Assembly: GCA_013398175.1 (NCBI GenBank)
Contig: VZRZ01002225.1
Span: forward strand, 265,033-329,032
Length of the DNA stretch: 64,000 bases
DNA from: Climacteris rufus
Taxonomy: Eukaryota > Chordata > Aves > Passeriformes > Climacteridae
Direction: 5' to 3'
Notes under the pieces: generated by a model
The model's input: only the letters and a program-made list of their open reading frames with translations
The model's database searches: none
What the model was told of the DNA's origin: nothing
Made by a program: the position numbers and the translations under genes
Shown: positions 40,773 through 52,016 of the stretch, one piece after another
Layout: every line of letters begins with the position of its first letter
How positions within the stretch are numbered: position 1 is the first letter of the stretch

Positions 40773-41735
40773 GGTTTTAGAGTAAAGCATCAGCATCTGT
40801 GGGCACTGCCTGGGACAGCAGGCAGAATTTTCTGTCCCAGTGAAAAGGAAAGAGCACTCAGCACAACGTGAGGGAGAGCCATTCAAACCCTACCCCTTGT
40901 TTAGTTAGGAAGCCTCTCTTTCAATTGTCATGGAGAAATAGAAACCATTTTCTTCCAGTAAGACAGCTGGTCCAGGAGCAGAGATGCCTGGACACACAGG
41001 CACAACCAGTTTATTCTCCTTGTCCTGTAGGGTTCTCTCTCTGCAGACACTGTGCCAGAAGCCCTGGAAGAGCTGACTGGCAGAAGTGGCTGACAGGACA
41101 GGTCTTCAGAGCTGCTTCCATTTACTCTCTTGTCTTGGCAATGTGTCCCTCTCACCAGCCTGCTCCCTGGCAGTGCATGGCTCTCCCCAGGAGCCCAGCC
41201 CAAACTGGCACTCCCTGGGAAGGGTCACGCAGACTGCAGCAGGAGCACGGCCTCCCACCTCTGGCACCCAATTATAAATACTCCCTACTATGAATGACCT
41301 GGACCAACAGACGTTCATCTCCCATTGGCCATCCACTTCTAAATCCAGCAGTGACAACTCACTGGGTCCTGCTAAAATAGAAACAAACAGAGCAGTTTGC
41401 GGCAGCCACCGAGCCAAGTTCCAGAGCAGCAACTGAGTCATGATATGGCAAATTAGCCTTGAATTCATCAGTGCTCAAGTGCTCTATTTAGAACACTCAA
41501 TAGGCAGACAAAACCCCATCTCATCTAATATTGTTTAAATGGCTTTCTTATGCACTTTCTTAAGATCTCTCTTGAATTTCCAAATGTTTTTTGAACTCCA
41601 AGCTCCAGTCTTTGCAAATCCACATCAAATATCACGATTACAAGGGGTACGATGTAACAGGCAAATGGGTAAAAAAACAACCATGCTGTTCCTGGTCCTG
41701 TCCTCATGATGCTACTTTGATTTCAAATACCCCGT

Positions 41736-42110
41736 TGTCGTGGTTTGAGCTCTGGCCAAACGCCAAAGCCCCCACGAAAACTGCTTCACTGCCCCCTCCC
41801 TCAGATGGACAGGGGAAAGGAATTTCTTTCAAGGTGAGATAAAGACACTGAGAGAAAAATCAACCTTCTAATTAAGCAGGCTAAAACAGACTCAAAACTT
41901 AAAAGTGATAAGTGAATTTATTACAGAGTTAAAGGAGTAAGCAAAACATTCTCTTAAACACTTTCTCCCCCCCGCAAAATCCCTCCCTCCTTCCCTCAGA
42001 AAGTAAGGAGCCATCTTTCTGGCCCCTATGACATCCAAAAAAAAAAAGCCAGACACTGTCAAACCACCACACCCATGGACCAGCATTTTTACCCTTAAAA
42101 GACTGAAATT
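41736..42110 (-). mobile_element. Solo LTR of an avian endogenous retrovirus (ERVL/ERVK-like)
   Basis: The left edge TGTCGTGGTTTGAG is the reverse complement of a common avian LTR 3' end (…CTCAAACCACGACA), so the LTR reads on the minus strand and ends in CA. The block CACTGCCCCCTCCCTCAGATG and a minus-strand AATAAA at 41917-41922 (TTTATT on plus) fit an LTR with a polyadenylation signal. The C-rich CTCCCCCCCGC at about 41966 also occurs in such LTRs. No retroviral gag, pol or env frame adjoins it, so it is a solo LTR or LTR fragment. The right edge is uncertain (about 42100-42170), and I could not find a clear target-site duplication. Confidence 0.68.
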
Positions 42111-43010
42111 CCAGGTTCATGAAAATTAAATTAATGAGCTCCAAGGACAATGGTGAAGAAGCAGGAGGCATGATAATCTAAACATAAGCATTAATTATTA
42201 CTTCAACAGGAAAGCAGTACCTGCAGGATATGGGATTCTATATTTGTTCATAAAAAAGGACTTAAGACAATGAAGGAAAAATTTAAAACAATGAGATAAA
42301 ATAAAAATGGGACTGCCTGAGGTCCAAACCTGAAATCTACAGGTGCTAAATCCCCTATTTACAGAGGTTTTCTGAATGCCCACAGTCTTGGTTAGAGAAA
42401 CAGACTGCACCTCAGAACATCCTGAGTTTGACCTGCAGCATATTAAATTTAAGTATCATTAGAGTTAGGCAAGCCAGTTCTTGTGAATGTTGAGCACCCA
42501 TGGTATCCATTGGCCTTGTTGCAACCCAGAGTGAGGAGAGTGGGGAGAGTGAAGAACAAAGATGACTACAGCCACTAGTTCCTCAATAGCACCACGAGGT
42601 ATATTTTCTTCCATGGAAAAAAACCCCACTCCTTTAAGGAACTCTTAACCCTCAGACCAGTCCTTCTCACTGCAGTCTATCAGCTCTCCCTTCCACTGTG
42701 CCAGCATACAGCCCTTTGTAGAGCAACAAAGAAACTGTTAACATGACCTAAACGAAAAATACCTCCTTGAAAGAATCTCAGGTTCATCTCAACTTCTAGG
42801 CATTACATAAAAACCAAGGCAGAAGCAAGCTGCTGGGAAAGTCAGTGGTCTGTCACTGAACACTCTGATGTTGCCAGTGTATCAAGAGCCAGAGCCTGCT
42901 GAGATACTGCAATGATAAAATGTGCCCCAATGAATATGTGTGCTGTTGTCTCCGTGTATAAATCCAATTCAATTTCAGACTCATGACAAAGACTAAACCA
43001 ATCAAGAGAT

Positions 43011-43045
43011 AACAAAAAAAACCCAAAACCACAAAAAAAACCCCA
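43011..43045 (+). repeat. A/C-only tract
   Basis: Thirty-five bases of only A and C, built of A runs separated by CCC, CC and C. Confidence 0.85.
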
Positions 43046-46000
43046 TTTTCAGCAGGGTCAGTTTCTGACAGCTTACTTTGCAAATGATTTAATAGCAGTG
43101 CTGGTATAAAATGGACAAAAATGGTTAGAAAGCACTATTACTCCATTAACAGCCACCTGAACTTAACAAGATTCACTTAAACTAACTATGAAACCACAGT
43201 GAGTTAAGCACCTTGAAAATCATATTTTTAGAAACTCAGTTTCTAGGTATTTTGTCCAACCACCATGAACTAGTAAGGGAATGAGATAGCAAGTTGGGAA
43301 AGAAATATACCCATCTATCTTGTCACCAAAAAAACCCTCACATTTCTGTATAAATGCAGTATCAGCTTCCAAGTCAATTCCACTTCCTTTCTCTGCAGCC
43401 TTCAAATTTTTTTCACCCTCCAAAATAAAAGAAAGTCATATGGCTTCTCATTGGCTGGAAAAAAAATTAGAACTTGATTAAGCAACAAATAAATTCCTGC
43501 TTACAAGAAAAACAGGCTTGCTTATATTACAGTGAGGACTCAGTAATTTATAGATGAGTTAAGATGAATCTCTGTTTAATGTGCTCTCCAAACTTCACCG
43601 CTTTTTGTTAATGCACTCAAAGCATTAAGAAAGAGTATACTTGAACATCTGGGAAACGGATTCTGTGATTGTGAAATCCAGTTTGTAGGCAGAAAAATCT
43701 CTCTTCTGGGAGAGAAAAGAAAATGGACAGCCAAAGCACTTCCAAGGGAGGAAGATGATAGCACTTTTGCTTGCATAGGCGAATGAAAACAGTTAAAAAA
43801 TCCATCCTTACAGTGTACTTCACAAGAAAAGCACTAAAACCCCAGGACTGCCACTGAGTGAAGGCCAAGCCACTTGTGTCTTTCTGACAACAAGGGTCTT
43901 TCTAGATGGAGAGGGGTATATGCAAAGAGTGAGAATTAAAATAAGTCCCCAAATTGAACATGGCTACCTCACTGTTGGCACTCAGGAAGAAAAACAAAAC
44001 ATCAGCAATCATTTCTACAAGACAGGAACTGCTGTTTTTAGTTTCACAGGAGTGGCTGAATCTCCCAGGTGTTCCAACTCCAGCTGGCATGGTGCAGCTC
44101 CATCAACAAAATGCACGGCTCATCTTTTACCACTGCTAGAATTGGCTGCACATGCAAACTCTCCAAAATGCATTCAAATCATCCCTTTATGTGAAAATAA
44201 CCCAGTCCTTCAAAGCCATCTGGAAAACATATCGTATTAGGCAATAGGGTCCAGACATCTACACTGGTCATATATTTGAATGTCTGTATTAAACAAGGCA
44301 GCATCAATACCACTGTATAACAAAGCATAAGAAGCTTGGTGTTAAATAGGTCTATTGCTAAAAGAACTAATATTAAAACCCACAGAGATAAGATTTAAAA
44401 AGTAATGCAGGTTGCAGCTTCAGAACCTCTGGAAATACCACCAGTCTTCAAGCTGAGGCAAGTACAGTAAGAAAACGAACAAATTTGACCTGTATATTTA
44501 GTGAGGAAGATGGAAAGTCAGGGATCAGATAACTTTCCAATACACCAGAATGTATCTGCAGAGACTGGCTCCTCACACAAGCCAACATAGGTGCTTGGTT
44601 TGCAGGCACAAGACTGTCCAAGTGAAGTAGCTGTAGCATCACAGGAAAAGGACAAAAAAAAGCATCATTGGTTGCTGGTATGAGAAAAATCACAGGAACT
44701 ACCCAAGACAGACTGGCTTGTGGTTTCCTCTGGGTTAGGAGAAATCATAGGAGTACTTTGCTGATTGCCTTAGAGTAAGTATTTGCCAGCAAATTACCAC
44801 AATGGTTTCCTCTTAAAAATAAAGTGTGTGCTCAGATCAGGATCCTCCATCACTAAAATAGGGAAGTTCTGTCATTGATTTTCATGGTTGTTAGAAAAAC
44901 ATACAAACCAAATCCTTTGCATCTGACCCCTTTTGGAGCAAAACCTTACCAGAAGCTAAAAGGCAGAGGGCTTTGCAGCACCAAGCTGAAGGAAGTGCAG
45001 TGTGGTAACTTTTGGCAAATGCTGTCATTATAAACAGTGACCATGGCAACAAACAGGATTTTTTTTCCCCTCTAGACCCTGGGGGGAGTAAAAAAAAAGC
45101 ATGGACATTTCTCTGTGTGTACATATATTAGTCTTTGTACGTCATTACAATGTTTGTGTGTCAGGACCTTGCTTTAGAACAGCTGCTGGCTTACTTAGGC
45201 TAATGTATATTCCCATTGATTTCCTGCTAAAAAAGGCCACACACAACTTTTCTTTCTTTTCTCTGCTTGTTGCTCAAAATGGTACATCTCTAAAAGGAGA
45301 CCTGAAGAAGTTTGCAGCTGACAAATGAGGGGCAAGAAAAGAAAGAGGATGCTACCTAACACATAAATAACAAAATGATAACTGTCTTTTGATGTGCTAT
45401 TTCTGACTGGGTTTTTTTCCAAGTACATCTGTTTAGAAACCACAATTAAATTACTGTACTCTGCAGCTAGCATGGGGGTGGTCGTAAAAAGAAATAATCA
45501 ACTACTAAAAATGCTAATAGCTAAAAATGGTTTCTTTGGGAAAGTGAGAGTCAACTTAAAAAAAAAGAATTACAAGGCTACAAGTACTTACCAAGTTATA
45601 AATCACTTTGCAAGTATACTGTGGCACAGGAAAATATTCTGTGATGAAAATAGAGTCTAGATCATGTACTAAAGTGGCACCATAGTACTCAAAGAAACAC
45701 TTGCCATGCAAAACTGATGCCATTGAAATCTGAGCACTACTTCAATCTCGCTCAGCAGATGCAGCAGAAGAGTCTGGACTAACTCACAGATCTCTTTCTG
45801 TGGTCAGTGAGGAGACCCACTAGGGTACAGCTGGTAGATGCCCATCAACCATCCCAGTTCTCAGCTACCAAAAAATCCCATCAACTACACTGCAGTCATA
45901 TGAGCATATTTGTGTTCTGAGTGTATAAAATAAAAGCTAATATCATGATTTCCTCATGAAAGTTCACTTTGAAGACAACTCTACTATACACTCATTGCTC

Positions 46001-46451
46001 TTGTGTAATGTCTACCACACCCTTCAATAAAACTTCCCAAGAACAACCACAGGACAAATAAAATTAAATAGCCCCTTTAAACTCACCATTGTCTATCTGT
46101 GAGTCACTCCTAAGACTAAGCATATTTTTACTGAAATTAGAATATCCTACAATTCTGAATCAAAGTTATATTTTCATTATTTTGTACCCTGCTGCCATCC
46201 TGCAATGAGACACTGCTTTCAGATGCAAAAAATGTTGTGTTCTTGAGCATTGTCACAGTGTTTAATAAAAAAGTGTGTGTGGGAAAGCTTTGTGACCTAG
46301 AAAGGAGATGTACTGTATGAATGATGCACCAAGCCCAGAGAGTAAGACGTCATTATTCTATTTATATCTATAGGCAGAGGAAGAACGAGTCCAGTAAAAA
46401 CATGAAATATTTCACATACTGCAAGAATTTTTATTTACATGAACAGATTTT

Positions 46452-46480
46452 AAAAAAACCAAAAAACCAACACCCAAACA
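46452..46480 (+). repeat. A/C-only tract
   Basis: A runs separated by CC and CCC (A7-CC-A6-CC-AACACCC) continue to about 46480. It has the same style as the tracts at 43011 and 47267. Confidence 0.8.
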
Positions 46481-47266
46481 TGAAAACTAGCATCCTTGTG
46501 GTATGAAGAATAAATGAACAAATCTCATAGTCTTGGCCAATTTATTCTCTTGTGCATTTAGTTTGCCACATCTCCAGTTGTCAAACATGAAGCAACAATA
46601 GTTGAAATCCGTGGTTTACAAGTAGGCCATCAAACCCATTTAAAAATTGTGTTCAACTGTTTCTAGCGTCAGGTACTTCAAAATACAGTGCTTTTTCAGC
46701 TTTTCTTCAAGAAACACCTATTTTCTTTCCTCTCCTGTGACTGAAATGGGGATGTGAGCCAGAGACACCAGTACAACAGAGGTGTCAGACCGAACCAAAC
46801 ACAATGCAGATTTCACACCTCTGATTTTATTTCAATTCAGATTAGATAAAGTGCAAGAAGGAAGGAATGGATAACCCATCAATCCCAGGAAATCATGATG
46901 CAGGACCGTTTTAGTGTCCACAGATCCTGCTTTAATCTCTTAGGTGCTTTTCCTTTTATGTTCCTCTTATGTTGCCTAATCATCAAATAGCATCCACACT
47001 GAGCAGAGGAAATGCTCCCTCAATTTATCACATGACATCACTGGAGTCCATCTGTAAGAATTGTCATGATAATAAGAATCTCTCTCTCTTATCCCTGGTC
47101 TTCATTTCAGCTTTAATTCACACAAGTAAAAATCCTAGTGAACTGCCTTTCCCATTTTCATAACATTCTGCAAAATCACTGTCAAGCACAGGAGAGCTCA
47201 GGGACCCACTCAAACACATTTAACCTATATACAAAGAGCTAAGGGAGCCATTTCAGCCCTGGCTTT

Positions 47267-47331
47267 CCAAAAACAAAAACAAAAAAAAAAAAAAAAAAAC
47301 CCAAAAAACCAAAAAAAACAAACCACAAAAC
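47267..47331 (+). repeat. Long A/C-only tract, mostly poly(A)
   Basis: Sixty-five bases of only A and C, with an uninterrupted run of 19 A near 47281-47299, then CCC, A6, CC, A8 and so on. It is the longest such tract in the window. Confidence 0.88.
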
Positions 47332-47983
47332 TCACATGCAAAATCAATTACCAGTTCTGCCTTTTTGAGCCTCTGATCTAACAGATGTAACTCACAGGCT
47401 CCCTCACATCACATGTTTATACGACAGCCCTTGTACGTATTTTAGTCATGGAAAAAACAAAACCTTTGATGGCCATTTCAGTTGTCATCAAAACAACCAG
47501 AACCTGGTCTGCTTCCATGCTGAATTTCCTTTGTATTCACCACGGACTTGCAGGACACTGTGGAAGATACAGCCTCAGACTACCTTTCCTAGACGATTTC
47601 TGATTTGCAATAAAATGAGAAGCTGAGGTGGTTTATGAAAGGAAGTTTTCTGACAGACACCTGCAACACATTCACCCTGTATTCTTCTTCTAAGCAAGAG
47701 AAGCACGTTCTCTTGGCAGGCTGAAGCTGACACAGCTAGTGAGTAGGTCTAAGCCCTGGAGAGAAGGGATCCACCAGTGCCCTACTGAAACATCACAAAC
47801 CAGTCACAAACGAGTTAACACTTGCAGTGTAGAGGCACTAACAGAGAAGGGCCACAACTTTCAAGCGTTTCACTGTAATGAAAATGCCAGTAAACAGCCC
47901 TATTTACCCTTTTTAGCAACTGTCAAAAGACCCTCGTAATGCTTGCAAAGGTTCTGTAGCTTCAAATATGAGCCGTTAATAGC

Positions 47984-48090
47984 TCATAGAATCACAGAAC
48001 AATTCAGGTTGGAAGGGAACTCAGGAGGACATCTTGTCCAGCTTCCTAATATTTAGTTGGAATAAACACCAGACCAATTCTGCAGCAGCT
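47984..48090 (-). mobile_element. CR1 LINE 3'-end fragment
   Basis: The plus strand begins CATAGAATCACAGAACAATTC, then AGGTTGGAAGGGAACTCAGG and AGGACATCTTGTCCAGC. This is the antisense of the CR1 terminus. After about 48060 similarity fades (AACACCAGACCAATTCTGC), so the right boundary is approximate. Confidence 0.85.
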
Positions 48091-48780
48091 GACTCTAATC
48101 CTGAATTCATTCATATAACCAACATCAACTCCCTGCAATCAAACAAAGGAACACAAGCCTGACCAAAGGAGTCAAACACTCAACTTCATTAGCTTCCAAC
48201 AGCAACAAATCTGTTCTTCATCGATTTTTCTCACCTTTCCCTAACCTGCATTTTTCAGTGGGTACTGTTGTGTGCATCACGTGCCGGCAGCATTGCGGCT
48301 GGAGGCTGCCAGCTCTGCACCCAGTCATGTGTTGTGTTCGGCATGGTGGGAAATGTTTGGGACAGTCAGACCTAAGAGTGCCAACTCATGGCTGTGGAAA
48401 AATACCAAATGGTTACTGAGGAGAAAACTTAGAGAAACTGCCAGTTGTTCACTAAGTGTTTTAGTCTTGTCTCCCCTTTTTCTTTAAGTGTCTCTGTCTC
48501 CTCTTACAAAACTGCAGCTTTAGAGTTAGGACAATTTATACTTCCCCTCCCATATTACTAATTACTGTCCCAAAGCCATGAAGAACTACCCCACACTAAG
48601 TAATTTTTCCTTTTTTTACGTCACTAAATTTTTTGGTTGGCTAAATTCCTTTACTGAAAAAGAGGTAACTAAGTTATAGTTGTTTCTTATATCTGTTTAT
48701 ATACAAAACCCAACCAAACATCATGCCATTCATGACAGGTTTATTTTATTCAGGCAATGAAGTTAGGAAGTCAAATTTTA

Positions 48781-48804
48781 TTGTTTTTTGGTTTTTTTTT
48801 TTTC
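48781..48804 (-). repeat. G/T-only tract
   Basis: TTG, T6, GG and a run of about 13 T before C. It mirrors the A/C-only tracts on the other strand. Confidence 0.8.
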
Positions 48805-49827
48805 AATTCATCAGGTTTCAAAACCAAACAACTTCTTTTCCTGAGCAGCAGCTTAGGCCTACATGTAAACAGCAGCATGAAAATAGGTCAGATTTTGACA
48901 AGTCTCTCAGTTACCTCACAGAAAGTCTGTGAGGAAATTGGAGATTTTCTGGGAAACTTACCCACATCATGTTTCCATTACTGAACAAATAATAAAATTA
49001 GGAAAACAGGAAGGAGATTTTTCACTGTAGCCTACTGTATTTGTTTCTTTGTCTCCCATTAAATTTCCAATCCTCTGGATACTTCTCAGTCTATTTATTT
49101 CTAGAATAAGAATGTCCATACTTGATTTTTCTTAGTTTATATGCACAGTATGACAAATCATATGCTATTATAACAAACCAAGAGACAAGTCACCACGAAA
49201 ATCAAAGTTTTTGGTTTTGTTTTTTTTCAACAAGACAACTAACACATATGATGGCAAAATAACTTATTTTTCAAGGAAGAACAAATGGCAAAACCTAAAT
49301 GTTCAACCTCTTGTGTTTTTAAACTGAAAAAGCAAAGATAGGCAAATATGAGATCACAAATTACAGGAATGCTTTAAAGAAAGCATCTGTGAATGAGTAA
49401 CTTTGGTACAAATTGAGCACATGGAAAGATCTCCTGACCTACCAGAAGGACGTGCTAGAAAACATCTGGCTCAACCCTTTGTGGAATTCCACAGGAGCAC
49501 AACCAGAAACAAGTCCACTGTCTGCAACAACCAAACTGTTTCACCACTTCCAGGTCTGATTCATTCAGTTAGGACATGGAAACAAAGCAAGAAGTCCTTT
49601 TAGGATATGTAAAACAGAGGGCAGGCCAATGCCAGAAAGGTAAATAGAGGCAAAAGTTGAGGTGGGGCTTGCAATTTCCCCTCCTACACCTCCATGGGCT
49701 CTATCCAAGAAAGGCCACATTCCACAAAGCCATGAAAACAGGACTTAAATGCCATCAAGGAGACAAACCTCACTGAAATCACTGAAGGCCTTCACTTTTT
49801 ACTGCTGGCTCAACACTTCAACACAGT

Positions 49828-49847
49828 TAAGAGCTCTTAAGAGCTCA
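49828..49847. repeat. 10-bp direct repeat forming a 16-bp perfect palindrome
   Basis: TTAAGAGCTC occurs twice in tandem (49828-49837 and 49838-49847). The central GAGCTCTTAAGAGCTC (49831-49846) equals its own reverse complement. Confidence 0.9.
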
Positions 49848-50103
49848 TCTGGTTTAAGGCCAAAGTATTCAGTGTTTTACTCAATCTTGTCCATAAAAAG
49901 GATTATCAATGACCTTCTTAAAACACTCTTGCAGTGTTTCCATCCCTCTGACTGCTCACTTATTAGTGCTGAAGATAACTTTTTTTATAGTACATGCAAG
50001 TTAATGATTCTCACTAGTGTACAAGGTGTATACCACCTGTGCTTGGCAGAGATAAGGACCTAGTGTGCCCCATAAAGCTTGCCATCAAAGCAGTCAAATT
50101 AGG

Positions 50104-50118
50104 AAAAAAAAAAAAAAA
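50104..50118 (+). repeat. Poly(A) tract, 15 A
   Basis: An uninterrupted A run in unique DNA. Confidence 0.9.
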
Positions 50119-50960
50119 GGAAATAAAGGAAACAGGGAAAGTGAAATTAGCAATGTTTTGTGCCCTGCCTTAACAAAAAACTTAAGACCTCAGCAGAAAT
50201 ATCAGGAGAGTCTGTTATAATTCTTTTGTACTGGCAATATTAACAAAATCCAGAGTAAAAGCAAGCAAAGCCAGAACCACAGTATTCCAACCAAACCTCA
50301 ATAGAGAGGATTGGGAATGGAACTCTGCCAGATGAACACTGTGATCTCCAGAAGCATAGCATACATGCCCTTTTGTATGAACTTCACAGACACTGCCATA
50401 GGCTCAACACCTTCAAAAATTCAAACAGTGCCTAAAGACAGAAATGCCAGTGTCCACACTTCTTTTGCTGGCATTTCGTAATGGGAGACCTTTATTTTTC
50501 TGTAGATTCTGTAGATTTTTTAGGCTTCCCTCACCTTTAAAAGCCTTGTACTGTTTAAATGAAGCAGGATACAATTTGTTTTAAACCCCTCAATTTCTTG
50601 ATCTGCTGCCATTTGAAATGAGGCACCTTCCATTTGAACACAAACCCATCTCATAAATATCTGCTCTGTTCTTTGAACAACCACCAATGAAACCCAGGTC
50701 TGCATCTTCTTGGTCCCAAAATGCAACCTGAGATCAAGCTGAAAATTTCTCATTTAATTCAACTTTCAGTGCTTGCAAGTCTATAACAAGTTTAACAATA
50801 GTTGAGGTTCTCTCTCAAAAATATCCATCAGTGGCAATCTCAGAACTACATCAACATCTCCCCTTTTTGGAGGAGGAAGTAAAGCAATTCCAACCAAAAC
50901 CACCAGCCCATAGCTCTGTGAGCGACATGTCAAAAGAAAGCTTGAAACAAACCATGAAGA

Positions 50961-50984
50961 TTTTCTTTTCTTTTTTTTTTTTTT
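50961..50984 (-). repeat. T-rich tract just upstream of a CR1 end
   Basis: TTTTCTTTTC followed by 14 T. It lies 23 bases left of the antisense CR1 terminus at 51008. CR1 does not usually add a poly(A) tail, so the proximity is probably coincidence. Confidence 0.85.
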
Positions 50985-51007
50985 AATAGGTGCATTTATG
51001 TATATGA

Positions 51008-51222
51008 AATCATAGAATATTCTGAGTTGGAATGGACCAACAAGGATCACTGAAGTCCAACTCCTGGCCCTGCACTGGACAGCCCCAGGAATTCCTCCAT
51101 GTGCCTGAGAGAGTTGTCTAAATGTTTTTTGAACTCCGTCAGGCTTGAGGATGTGATCACTTCCCTAGGGAGCCCGTTCCAGTGCCCAGCCACCCTCTGG
51201 GTGAAGAACATTTTCGTAATAA
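51008..51222 (-). mobile_element. CR1 LINE 3' end, about 215 bases
   Basis: The plus strand reads ATCATAGAATATTCTGAGTT, GGAATGGACCAACAAGGATC and ACTGAAGTCCAACTCCTGGC. It continues with CCCTGCACTGGACAGCCCC, CATGTGCCTGAGAGAGTTGT and CTTCCCTAGGGAGCCCGTTC, and ends near CTCTGGGTGAAGAACATTTT. It is the same CR1 subfamily type as the plus-strand copy at 14638, in the opposite orientation. It is well preserved and ends at about 51222. Confidence 0.93.
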
Positions 51223-51848
51223 CTTCAGAACATTTATTATTATCACAATTTTCAAATTAATCTCCAAGCTCTTAGATGTGTCATTGGCTTAGAGTTTCTT
51301 GGCTTTTAACACTGCAGTTTTTTAATTTGAGTTCTGATATGTGAAGGTGTATGTGATTACTCAGGCATAAAAGTGAAATTAATCTAAGCTGCTCCAGTCA
51401 GAAGCTGTAATTCCAGTAGAGAGAGAAGTCATTAAGTCCCAGATTCAAGGGCATCCCTTTGAGGAACTTCCATAAACTTTAACTGCAGGGGCAATAAACA
51501 CAGAGTGACAGCTCACATTAACTGAAATAATAAAACAGTGAGGTCATTTCTCTAGAATGCTTATCAAAATTTTATCTCAAGTAAATGATTTATAGTACCA
51601 GATTCTGTCAGGGCTACTTCTCTTTCTGCCTTACAATCAGACATTCTCTTATAGAGAGATACCTTTCCAAAAGAGGAAGAGACAATCTTCCCTCAATTTG
51701 TCAATTGACAGTCATCAATAGGATATGATAAGATAATCTGCAAACAGACACTGACTTTTTATTTCTACTCTCAGGGATTCAATACACATGTGTCTACATG
51801 CAAAAAAATTTTTTTTATTTTACCTTCTTCACTGGTCTGGCCATACAG

Positions 51849-52016
51849 AGATCAGAAGCCACAACCTGTTCTCCTGTCCTGGGCACCTCCAGCACTACTA
51901 CAGGCTCTTCAAGTATTGTTTCATTTAACCCAGAGATGGTGGCTTTCCAGGCAGCGAAGGGAAATCAAGCACAAGCAGTCTGGAAAATACTTCACAAATT
52001 GAATCCTGGATTCTGA
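51849..52016 (+). CDS. Weak candidate terminal coding exon, protein not recognised
   Basis: A good acceptor context (T-rich run, TTTTACCTTCTTCACTGG, then CCATACAG ending at 51848) precedes an open stretch of 55 codons in phase 0, ending at TGA 52014-52016. The frame begins RSEATTCSP, has a Ser/Thr-rich start, and ends AVWKILHKLNPGF. Residue use looks more protein-like than in most frames here. I do not recognise the protein. No upstream exon, donor or nearby AATAAA could be tied to it. A chance frame behind a chance acceptor is at least as likely, so treat it as a hypothesis. Confidence 0.15.
   Translation, partial: RSEATTCSPVLGTSSTTTGSSSIVSFNPEMVAFQAAKGNQAQAVWKILHKLNPGF

Larger units (their letters stand above)
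36940..41735. other. Unique DNA, no gene supported
   Basis: The longest frame is 40868-41293 (+, 141 codons), in a locally GC-richer stretch. It is overlapped by minus-strand frames at 40928-41203 and 41106-41468, so no strand is favoured. A short T run (39997-40012) and an 11-bp duplication (40751-40772) are listed separately. I recognise nothing else. Confidence 0.6.
42111..47983. other. Unique DNA, no gene supported
   Basis: The largest frame is 43920-44240 (+, 106 codons), overlapped by 43902-44090 on minus. A/C-only tracts occur at 43011-43045, about 46452-46480 and 47267-47331. There is no repeat family or protein domain I can identify. Confidence 0.6.
48091..51007. other. Unique DNA, no gene supported
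   Basis: A short GC-rich patch at about 48275-48330 (CACGTGCCGGCAGCATTGCG) is CpG-richer than its surroundings but too small to call a CpG island. The largest frame is 49749-50063 (+, 104 codons), with no recognised domain. Simple tracts at 48781-48804, 50104-50118 and 50961-50984 and a palindrome at 49831 are listed on their own. Confidence 0.6.

Noticed and set aside
40868..41293. 141-codon plus-strand frame in a GC-richer patch
   Set aside because: Minus-strand frames of 91 and 120 codons cover the same DNA, so the openness reflects composition rather than coding. No family was recognised.
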